DNA from: an uncultured Variovorax sp.
GTDB taxonomy: Bacteria; Pseudomonadota; Gammaproteobacteria; Burkholderiales; Burkholderiaceae_C
DNA length: 7,507 nt
Assembly: GCA_903872875.1 (NCBI GenBank)
Contig: CAIQMJ010000666.1
Coordinates: 1-7,507 of the forward strand
Direction of reading: 5' to 3'
Part shown: positions 1 through 6,304 of the stretch, piece after piece
Layout of the letters: each line of letters begins with the position of its first letter
Position numbering within the stretch: position 1 is the stretch's first letter
Notes under the pieces: generated by a model
The model's input: only the letters and a program-made list of their open reading frames with translations
What the model was told of the DNA's origin: nothing
The model's database searches: none
Translations under genes and position numbers: made by a program

Positions 1-1521
1 CGGCAGCGCCTCGGTGCCGCTGACGACGGCGCCCGGCACCTTGTAGTCGGCCATGCGCTGCACGCAGAAGTCGCGCACCGTGGCCGCGTCGATCGCCGGC
101 GTGCCGTCGGCCAGAGGCCGCACGTTGAGGAAGGCGACCACGCCCTCGCCGAGCATGGCGTCGACACGCCCGACCACCGCGGCCTCGATCACCTCGGGCA
201 GGCCGCTCAGCACGTTCTCGACCTCGGCCGGGTAGACCTTGAAGCCGCCGCGATTGATCATGTCCTTCTTGCGGTCGGCGATGCGCACGAAGCCCTCGGT
301 GTCGACCGACCCGATGTCGCCCGAACGCCAGAAGCCCTGCACGAAAGACCGCCGGTCGGCCTCCTCGTTGCGCCAGTAGCCGCTGACGACCATCGGCCCG
401 GCGATCCACAGTTCGCCGTCCTCGCCCGGTGCCACTTCTCGGCCCGCATCGTCCATCACCCGGAACTCGCCGCAGGGCACGACGCGGCCGATGCTGTCGG
501 GCCTGGCATCGCCCTGCCCCGGCGGCATGATGGTCGCCGGCGACGTCGTCTCGGTCGCGCCATACGCATTGCACATGACGAGCCCGGGGAACACCTGCGC
601 GAAGCGGCGAATGGTCGGCTCCGGCATGGGTGCGCTGCCGAACAGGCCCAGGCGCCAGCTCGACAGGTCGAAGCGCTCGAGGTCGGGTTCGAGCAGGCAG
701 AGGCCGTACATCGCGGGCACCAGCAGCGCATGCGTGATGCGCTCGCGCTGTGCCAGCGCCAGAAAATCGCGGCGCTTGAACTCGCGCATCATCACGACGC
801 AATGCCCCATGCACAGGAAGGGCAGCAGCACGCCGCACAGGCCGGCCACGTGCGACCACGGAATGCACAGCGCGGTGCGCTCTGCCGGCCCGAGGCACAG
901 GACCTCGCGCCAGTGCAGCACCGAATGGATCACGCCCAGGTGGCTCAGCATCGCGCCCTTGGGCTGGCCGGTGGTGCCGGAGGTGTAGAGGATGCCGCAG
1001 AGATCCTCTTCGCCGACGTTCACGGTCGGTGCATCGCCGGCGGCCGCGCGCAACGTGGCGAACGAAGGCACGTCGCGCGTACCCGCATCCACGCGGAACC
1101 GCAGCGCCGGGAAGCCCTGCGGCATCTCCGCCTCGAACGCGCCTTCGTAGATCAGGCAGCCGGCCTCCGCGTTCTGCAGGATGTAGGCCACCTCGGGCTC
1201 GCGCAGCCGGGTGCCGATGGGCACCAGCACGGCACCGAGCCGTGCGATGGCGAGCACCGACAGCGCTGCCTCGGCACGGTTCGACAGCACGACGGCGACA
1301 CGGTCGCCGGCCTTCACGCCGTATGCCGCAAGGCCGGCCGCGGTGCGCGCCACCTCGCGGTCGAGCGCCCGGTAGCTCAGGCGCAGTTCACCGTCGACCA
1401 GCGCCGGGGCATCGCCCGCCCGCGCCGCCGCCTGGCGGAACATGGCATCGACCGCCGATGGACGGTCGGTGTAGCAGCGCAGCAGGCGGTCGCCATGCAG
1501 CTCCATGCGGCTCTCGGCCAT
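1..1521 (-). CDS. AMP-forming acyl-CoA synthetase (class I adenylate-forming ligase), 3' end beyond window
   Basis: The minus frame from the ATG at 1521 stays open for 507 codons to the left edge. The enzyme should activate a carboxylic acid with ATP to an acyl-adenylate and then form the CoA thioester, in the cytoplasm. Visible core motifs are the P-loop YTSGTTGQPKG (residues 179-189), the acid-binding/adenine motif AYGATET (319-325), WRSGD with the ribose-binding Asp402 (398-402), and the hinge RKKDMINRGGFKVYPAEVE (417-435). The C-terminal domain is present up to TEALP (503-507). The A10 loop with the catalytic lysine normally follows at once and must lie just outside the window, so only a few to about 20 residues are missing. 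The start is set by GGAGG 7 nt upstream. The gene lies 20 nt after the ADP-forming ligase gene and is probably cotranscribed with it. The family includes medium-chain, cyclohexanecarboxylate and aromatic acid ligases; the substrate cannot be assigned. Family confidence is high. Confidence 0.95.
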   Translation of the reverse strand, partial: MAESRMELHGDRLLRCYTDRPSAVDAMFRQAAARAGDAPALVDGELRLSYRALDREVARTAAGLAAYGVKAGDRVAVVLSNRAEAALSVLAIARLGAVLVPIGTRLREPEVAYILQNAEAGCLIYEGAFEAEMPQGFPALRFRVDAGTRDVPSFATLRAAAGDAPTVNVGEEDLCGILYTSGTTGQPKGAMLSHLGVIHSVLHWREVLCLGPAERTALCIPWSHVAGLCGVLLPFLCMGHCVVMMREFKRRDFLALAQRERITHALLVPAMYGLCLLEPDLERFDLSSWRLGLFGSAPMPEPTIRRFAQVFPGLVMCNAYGATETTSPATIMPPGQGDARPDSIGRVVPCGEFRVMDDAGREVAPGEDGELWIAGPMVVSGYWRNEEADRRSFVQGFWRSGDIGSVDTEGFVRIADRKKDMINRGGFKVYPAEVENVLSGLPEVIEAAVVGRVDAMLGEGVVAFLNVRPLADGTPAIDAATVRDFCVQRMADYKVPGAVVSGTEALP

Positions 1522-1528
1522 TGCATGT

Positions 1529-1533
1529 CCTCC
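1529..1533 (-). promoter_or_regulatory. Ribosome binding site of the AMP-forming ligase gene
   Basis: Read on the minus strand, GGAGG stands 7 nt before the ATG at 1521. It decides the start: another ATG at 1526-1524 is out of frame with the ligase and only 2 nt from this site. It is the strongest Shine-Dalgarno match in the window and sits in the longest intergenic gap (20 nt, 1522-1541). Confidence 0.75.
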
Positions 1534-1541
1534 GCGGCCGT

Positions 1542-3692
1542 TCATGCCGAGGGCGGCGCGTCGCGCTCGATCACCGCGTCCACCGCCAGGCAGCCCTGGC
1601 CGGCGTCGTAGAGGATGACCGGGTTCAGGTCGATGCTGCGAATGTCGGGCGACTCGCCCATCAGCCGGCCCAGCGCGAGCAGCGCATCGCACAGCGCGCC
1701 GACATCCATCGGCGCCTCGCCGCGCACGCCGGCAAAGATGGGGGCGACCCGCAGTCGCCCGATCGCGCGCATCACCTCGTCGCGGGTGGCGTTCGCCATG
1801 CACACCTGCACATCGGGCAGCTGTTCGACGTACTTGCCGCCATCCCCAACGGTGATGACCGGGCCGAAGGTCGGATCGCGGTGCGCGCCGACGATCATTT
1901 CGCGCCGGCCCGGCACCATCTTCGCAACGATGACGCCGTCCAGCGTCACGCCGGCGCGGCCGGCCGCGGACGTGACGTCGTGCCATGCGCGGCGCGCCGC
2001 ATCGTCGTCGGCAATGCCCAGGCAGACCAGTCCGATGTCCGACTTGTGGGTGACGGCCGCCGTGCAGCCCTTGATCGCCGTGGCACCACCAAGGCTGCGC
2101 CTCGCCGCGACAAGTTCGTCCTCGCTGTGGCAGAGCCGGTGCGCGACCACCGGCACGCCATGAGCAGCCGCCAGCGCCAGGCCGTCGGCCTCGTTCAGCA
2201 CCAGTTGCGGTCCGCCGGCCGGGTATCGCGTGATCGGCGGCGTGCGGCCCGGGCCGCGAGCGGTGAGCGCGCGCGAAAGCGTCTCGTGCAGCGCGATGAA
2301 CTGCGCGAGCGCGGCCACGCCTTCGCTTTCGAGCGCGAAGACCGGCAGGCCGGCATCCTTGAAGAGACCTGCCACCTTGGGCTGCGGCGCGACCATGACG
2401 ATCGGCTTGCCGGTGCTGGCGGCGAAGCCTGCCGCGTCGCGCGCAAACGCCTCCACGTCGTAGCCGCGGCCGGCCACCGGCACCGAGATCAGGAACACAT
2501 CGGCGCCCGGGTCCCGCGCGATGATCGGCAGGATGTCGCCGAACAGCCGGCTGTTGCTCAGCAGCGCTGCCGTAATGTCGACCGGGTTGATGGTGCTGGC
2601 GAAGGTCGGCAGCACCTTGCCCAGCTCGGCCCGGGTCTCCGGTCGCAGTTCGTTGATGCGCAGGCCCGCATGCGTGGCCGCATCGGCCGTCAGCACGCAG
2701 GCGGTGCCCGAATTGCTGATGACCACCAGCCGCCGCCCGCCCGGAGTCCAGCCTCGCAGATACAGCTCGACCGCATGCACCATGTCGCCGACATCGTCGA
2801 TGCGGTGCAGCCCGTGATGGGCGAGGAAAGCGTCGACCACGCGGTCTTCGGTGGCGAGCGAGCCGGTGTGCGACAGCGACGCCTTCTGGCCGGCCGCGGT
2901 GCGGCCCGACTTCAGCACCAGCACCGGCAGGCCGCGCTCCCGCGCGACGGCGCCGAGTTCGGCGATGTGGTTGGCATCCGGGATGCCTTCCAGGTACAGC
3001 AACAGCAGCTTGAGCGCCGGGTCGCGCGCGACGGCGAGCGCCATCTCCGACACCGTCACGTCGCACTGGTTGCCGATCGCATGGCAGTAGCGAACGCCGA
3101 TGCCGCGTTCGCGCAGAAGTCCGAAGGGTACCGACGAGCCGCCGCCGCTCTGCGAAACGATCGCCACCGGACCGTCCTCGGGCGTGGTCTCGACGAACAT
3201 GGTCGAGAAGTTGGCGATCGCGCCGTTGCTGAAGTTCGACAGCCCCTGCGTGTTCGGGCCGATCAGGCGCATGCCGGTCGCCCTGGCCGCATCGACCATG
3301 CGGCGCTCCTGTGCGCGGCCCGCGTCATCGGTCTCACCGAAGCCGGCGGTGAGGATCACGGCGACGCGCGTGCCGTGCCGCGCGCAGGCCTCGACCGCCT
3401 CGACCGCCTGGCCGCCCGGCAGCGCGATGACGACGAGCTCGGCCACCTCGGGCAGCGCATCGAAGTCGGGATAGGTCTTGACGCCCTGGGTCTCCGAACG
3501 TGCCGGGTTGATCGGATAGATCGCGCCCCGGAAGCCGAACTTCTTCAGGTACTGGAGGCAGCGCCCGCCGAGCTTGTCGACGTTGTCGGAGGCGCCGACC
3601 ACGGCGATCGACCTGGGGTCGATCGCGCAGCGGAGATCGGCCGCCAGGTCGGCGTACGGGTCGGCGGAAATGGCACTGGTGGTGGAGTTCAT
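1542..3692 (-). CDS. ADP-forming acyl-CoA synthetase (acetate-CoA ligase family, fused alpha and beta parts)
   Basis: This 716-aa cytoplasmic protein has the fused architecture of NDP-forming acyl-CoA synthetases. An N-terminal CoA-binding Rossmann domain (about 20-150, with VVGAS at 31-35) is followed by succinyl-CoA-ligase-like flavodoxin domains (about 173-475) and a C-terminal ATP-grasp domain (about 490-716). The segment KSGRTAAGQKASLSHTGSLA (261-280) carries His275, the expected phosphorylated histidine of the family. ATP-grasp landmarks are VTHKSDIG (548-555), DPTFGPV (606-612) and SIDLNPV (686-692). These enzymes convert acid + ATP + CoA to acyl-CoA + ADP + phosphate through phosphohistidine. 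The ATP-grasp stretch GDGGKYVEQLPD (616-627) differs from the GLGGxxVEVLKD form of the better-known acetate/pimelate-type enzymes, which may mark a subfamily. The start at 3692 overlaps the DUF35 stop by ATGA, with AGGG 7 nt upstream. Length is normal for the fused form. Substrate unknown. Confidence 0.95.
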   Translation of the reverse strand: MNSTTSAISADPYADLAADLRCAIDPRSIAVVGASDNVDKLGGRCLQYLKKFGFRGAIYPINPARSETQGVKTYPDFDALPEVAELVVIALPGGQAVEAVEACARHGTRVAVILTAGFGETDDAGRAQERRMVDAARATGMRLIGPNTQGLSNFSNGAIANFSTMFVETTPEDGPVAIVSQSGGGSSVPFGLLRERGIGVRYCHAIGNQCDVTVSEMALAVARDPALKLLLLYLEGIPDANHIAELGAVARERGLPVLVLKSGRTAAGQKASLSHTGSLATEDRVVDAFLAHHGLHRIDDVGDMVHAVELYLRGWTPGGRRLVVISNSGTACVLTADAATHAGLRINELRPETRAELGKVLPTFASTINPVDITAALLSNSRLFGDILPIIARDPGADVFLISVPVAGRGYDVEAFARDAAGFAASTGKPIVMVAPQPKVAGLFKDAGLPVFALESEGVAALAQFIALHETLSRALTARGPGRTPPITRYPAGGPQLVLNEADGLALAAAHGVPVVAHRLCHSEDELVAARRSLGGATAIKGCTAAVTHKSDIGLVCLGIADDDAARRAWHDVTSAAGRAGVTLDGVIVAKMVPGRREMIVGAHRDPTFGPVITVGDGGKYVEQLPDVQVCMANATRDEVMRAIGRLRVAPIFAGVRGEAPMDVGALCDALLALGRLMGESPDIRSIDLNPVILYDAGQGCLAVDAVIERDAPPSA

Positions 3693-4117
3693 GAGGACGC
3701 CCTGGGTTCATCGGCCGGCAGTTCGGCCAGCGGTTCGGCGCGCGGCACGAGGTGCTCGCCGAGTGGAAGAAATCCGATCTGCACGCGGTCGCCGATCGCC
3801 AGGCCCGCGGCACCGTGCGTCATCACGCGCGGCCCCTCGTCGAGGTCGACCAGCAACAGCGCATAGGGCGCCAGCGCCTTCCATTCGGGCGAGGGCGCGC
3901 GCACGACGGTCGTCACGGCGTAGACCGTGCCGCGCCGCGCCGACACCAGCACGGCGACCGGCGAAGCCCCGCAGCGTGGGCAGAAACCGCGGCGGAAGTA
4001 GCTGCGCTGGCCGCAGGCTGCGCAGGCCTCGTAGAGCAACGCCGGCTGGCCGGTGGTCCAGTCAGCGTCGGGCGCGGCGGACGGCATGGCGTCCGGAGTC
4101 GATGCCGTGTCGCTCAT
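3689..4117 (-). CDS. DUF35 zinc-ribbon / OB-fold protein, partner of the thiolase-like protein
   Basis: The protein has 142 residues, usual for stand-alone DUF35 proteins. The N-terminal 25 residues are low-complexity and rich in Ala, Pro, Ser and Asp. A rubredoxin-like zinc ribbon follows, CAAC at 32-35 and CPRC at 46-49, giving four cysteine ligands (32, 35, 46, 49). The OB-fold part (about 55-125) contains GTVYAVTTV, YALLLVDLDEG and GDRVQIGF. DUF35 proteins bind thiolase-superfamily enzymes and, where studied (the ChsH2 DUF35 domain with Ltp2; the archaeal thiolase/HMG-CoA synthase complex), act as a scaffold that helps hold or channel the CoA ester. Here the gene follows the thiolase-like gene with an ATGA overlap (4114-4117) and overlaps the ADP-forming ligase by ATGA (3689-3692), so it is most likely the obligate partner of the thiolase-like protein. 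GGAG lies 8 nt before the start. The family call is firm; the complex is inferred. Confidence 0.93.
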   Translation of the reverse strand: MSDTASTPDAMPSAAPDADWTTGQPALLYEACAACGQRSYFRRGFCPRCGASPVAVLVSARRGTVYAVTTVVRAPSPEWKALAPYALLLVDLDEGPRVMTHGAAGLAIGDRVQIGFLPLGEHLVPRAEPLAELPADEPRASS

Positions 4118-5274
4118 CGCGTGCGCTCCAGGATCAGGCTGATGTGGGAAGACATGATTCCGCCGTCGCCGTGCAGCATGGCGACCGCCGGCTCGCGCGC
4201 GATCTGCCGCACGCCGGCGCGCCGCGTCATCTGCAGGTGGGCTTCGGCCAGGTGGGCCAGCGCGCCGGCCACGCCGCAGTGGCCGTACGACAGCAGGCCG
4301 CCATGGGTGTTGAGCGGCAGCTCGCCATCGGCCGCATAGCGGCCGGATGCGGCATCCCGGCCCGACTGCCCGCGCGCACTCAGGCCGATCTCTTCGAGCA
4401 GGATCGCCAGCGTGATCGTGAAGCTGTCGTAGATGGCCGCGTAGCCGACGTCGCCGAGGCCGATGCCGGCCTGGGCCATCGCCCGCGTCATCGACGCCTT
4501 TGCACCGTAATGCGCGAGGTCCTGGGCAGCGGTCACGTGCTGGTGGGTGTGCGCCTGCGAGCTGCCCGCGATGCGCAGCGCATGCGGGGACACCGGTTCA
4601 CGGCTGATCAGGAAGGCCGCCGCGCCATCCGAGATCGGACAGCAGTCCATGAGCTTCAGCGGCGGCGCGATGGGCGTGGAGGCCAGCACCTGCTCGACCG
4701 TGATCGGCTCGCGCAGTTGCGCCCCGGAATGGCTCGACGCATGACGGCGCATCAACACCGCAAGCTCCGCGAGGTCGCGCTCGCTGTTGCCGAACTCGTG
4801 CATGTAGCGCGAAGCGACCAGCCCGTAGTAGGCCGGAACCGTCGGGCCCAGCGGCACCTCGTAGCGCGCATGCCCGGCCTGCGCCAGCGTCTGCATCGTC
4901 ATGTCGCGCGTCTGGCCGGTCAGGCGGTTCTCGCCGGCCACCACGAGCACGTGGTCGGCCGCACCGCCGGCCACGATCAGGTGCGCCAGCATGATCAGCG
5001 CGAAGCCGGTCGCGCCGCCGACCTGTGCCGCATGCGCATAGCGCGGCTGGACGCCGAAGTGCTCCGCGAACAGCGTCGACAACATGATGTGCGGCATGGT
5101 GGTCGCGTAGCCGCAGACCAGCCCGTCGACGTCGCGCCGCGCAAGGCCCGCATCGTCGAGCGCGGCCGTCGCCGCCATCGTCATGAGATCGAGGGAGCTC
5201 TTGCCCTCATGACGCCCGAAAGGCGTCAGCCCTATGCCGGTGACCCAGGACACTGCGTTCTCCCTCGCCGTCAT
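4114..5274 (-). CDS. Thiolase-superfamily protein lacking catalytic cysteines (Ltp2-like aldolase or lipid-transfer-type thiolase)
   Basis: This 386-aa protein has the thiolase fold: N-terminal VTGIGLTPFG (11-20), the GGATGFAL helix (86-93), CPISDGAAA (212-220), YDSFT (282-286), NTHGGLLSYGHCG (322-334) and a closing HGDGGIMSS (368-376). It belongs with SCP-x/lipid-transfer-type thiolases. The position of the nucleophilic cysteine of true thiolases appears to be Gly87 (GGATG instead of the SCP-x-like xCATG), and the C-terminal CxGGG cysteine appears to be His368. His332 of the GHxG motif remains, with Tyr282 and Tyr330 in active-site positions. The steroid aldolase Ltp2, which also works with a DUF35 partner, likewise lacks the thiolase cysteine. 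Retro-aldol cleavage of a beta-hydroxyacyl-CoA is therefore more likely than thiolysis, but this is inference. The ATG at 5274 forms an ATGA overlap with the Bug gene stop. The frame is open further upstream, but that part lies over the Bug gene and is not coding. No clear Shine-Dalgarno site is seen, consistent with translational coupling. Confidence 0.92.
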   Translation of the reverse strand: MTARENAVSWVTGIGLTPFGRHEGKSSLDLMTMAATAALDDAGLARRDVDGLVCGYATTMPHIMLSTLFAEHFGVQPRYAHAAQVGGATGFALIMLAHLIVAGGAADHVLVVAGENRLTGQTRDMTMQTLAQAGHARYEVPLGPTVPAYYGLVASRYMHEFGNSERDLAELAVLMRRHASSHSGAQLREPITVEQVLASTPIAPPLKLMDCCPISDGAAAFLISREPVSPHALRIAGSSQAHTHQHVTAAQDLAHYGAKASMTRAMAQAGIGLGDVGYAAIYDSFTITLAILLEEIGLSARGQSGRDAASGRYAADGELPLNTHGGLLSYGHCGVAGALAHLAEAHLQMTRRAGVRQIAREPAVAMLHGDGGIMSSHISLILERTR

Positions 5275-6299
5275 TGCTTCGGTATCCGGGCGGCACGCGC
5301 CACCTGGTCCCATTTCGCGATCTCGTCGCGCACGTACTGCGCGGCATAGGCCGGACTGCGCTGCGCCGGCAGCGGCGCGTTGCTGCCCAGCCTGGCCAGC
5401 CGCTCGATCACGCCCGGGTCCTGCAGGGCTGCGTTCAGCGCGCGGCTCAGGCGCTCGACGATGGGCGCGGGCGTGTTCCTCGGCGCGAACAGCGCGATCC
5501 ACGCCGCACCCTGCAGCGTGGGCCGGCCCTCCTCCACCGTCGTCGGCACGTCGGGCATCGACGACGCCCGCTGGTCGCCGAGCACCGCCAGCGCACGGAT
5601 CTGCCCGGCCTGCACGGGGCCAGTGGACGACGGCGCCGCGTCGCAGGCACCGTCGATCTGGCCACCGATCAGGTCGCCCATCAGCGGCCCGGCGCCGCGG
5701 TACGGCACCATCTGGATGTCGGCACCGGTCACCTGGCGCAGCAGCTCGCACTGCAGATGCACCGAACTCCCCACGCCCGGGTGTCCGAAGGACAGCTTGT
5801 TCGGATGCGCCTTGGCAAAGCTCACCAGCTCGCCGAGCGACTTGACCGGCAGGTTCTTCCTGACCACGATCACCGAGGGAATCACGGCGAGCAGCCCGAC
5901 CGTGACGAAATCGTCCGGCTGGTAGGCGAGCTTCTCGTAGGTTGCATACGCGGCGGCATTGGAGCCGGAGCTGCCCGCGACGAGTGTGTAGCCGTCGGAC
6001 GCCGCATGCGCGCCGCGTGCCGAGCCGATCGTGCCGCCGGCACCCGCCATCGTGTTGATCACCATGGGCTGGCCGAGGCCGCGGCTCATGTATTCGGTAA
6101 CCATGCGGGTCAGCACATCGACCGACCCGCCGGTCGCAAAGCCGGAGATCACGGTGATGGGCCGCGTCGGCCACGCGTCGTGTGCCGCAGCACCGGTGGC
6201 GCCGTACAGCATGGCGCCGGCCAGGGCTGCCAGCAGCACGCTGCGGCCGTGCGCGCGCGCACCGCCGCGGACGATCTTCGAGAGGAATGAGGTCGTCAT
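5271..6299 (-). CDS. Bug/TctC-family periplasmic solute-binding protein
   Basis: This 342-aa protein starts with a Sec signal peptide: basic residues up to Arg19, a hydrophobic core at about 20-36 (VLLAALAGAMLYG) and a likely cleavage after Ala39 (AAA before HDAWP). The mature part has the family hallmarks WPTRPITVI (43-51), ATGGSVD (55-61), AGAGGTIG (85-92), FGHPGVGSSVHL (171-182), VPYRGAGPLMGDLIGGQID (198-216) and MPDVPTTVEE (248-257). Bug proteins bind carboxylates, amides and related compounds in the periplasm. Some feed tripartite tricarboxylate (TctAB) transporters, but most, as here, have no permease gene beside them. The start at 6299 gives the signal peptide directly and lies 5 nt after the stop of the reductase gene. 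The frame extends far upstream without a stop, but that portion is a shadow of the reductase gene. The ligand is probably the pathway substrate or an analogue, inferred from operon context only. Confidence 0.96.
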   Translation of the reverse strand: MTTSFLSKIVRGGARAHGRSVLLAALAGAMLYGATGAAAHDAWPTRPITVISGFATGGSVDVLTRMVTEYMSRGLGQPMVINTMAGAGGTIGSARGAHAASDGYTLVAGSSGSNAAAYATYEKLAYQPDDFVTVGLLAVIPSVIVVRKNLPVKSLGELVSFAKAHPNKLSFGHPGVGSSVHLQCELLRQVTGADIQMVPYRGAGPLMGDLIGGQIDGACDAAPSSTGPVQAGQIRALAVLGDQRASSMPDVPTTVEEGRPTLQGAAWIALFAPRNTPAPIVERLSRALNAALQDPGVIERLARLGSNAPLPAQRSPAYAAQYVRDEIAKWDQVARAARIPKQ

Positions 6300-6304
6300 G
6301 TACT

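Noticed and set aside
456..731. Short minus-strand frames inside the AMP-forming ligase (also 258-449)
   Set aside because: They are out of frame with the ligase, which is continuous from 1521 to 1 and contains all the expected adenylation motifs.
730..1611. A plus-strand open frame (293 codons) opposite the AMP-forming ligase
   Set aside because: Composition rich in Arg, His, Gln and Ala without motifs, lying over the conserved P-loop region of the ligase gene.
1029..3866. A very long plus-strand open frame (945 codons) opposite the ADP-forming ligase
   Set aside because: Its translation is Arg/Ala/His/Gly-rich with no recognisable motif, and it runs antisense over two well-supported genes. 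Long antisense frames are common in GC-rich DNA because stop codons are rare.
4114..5274. Calling the thiolase-like gene an acetyl-CoA acetyltransferase
   Set aside because: The fold supports the superfamily, but the positions of both catalytic cysteines appear to be Gly87 and His368, so the specific activity is not supported.
3574..5349. A plus-strand open frame (591 codons) opposite the DUF35 and thiolase-like genes
   Set aside because: Arg- and Ala-rich composition, no domain motif, and full antisense overlap with genes that carry clear family signatures.
5275..6174. A possible 300-residue N-terminal extension of the thiolase-like protein
   Set aside because: The frame is open, but it lies inside the Bug gene and its product is Arg/Ala-rich. 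The thiolase fold starts right after the ATG at 5274.
5274..6290. A plus-strand open frame (338 codons) opposite the Bug gene
   Set aside because: It mirrors the Bug gene almost end to end and has a low-complexity Arg/His-rich product; an antisense shadow.
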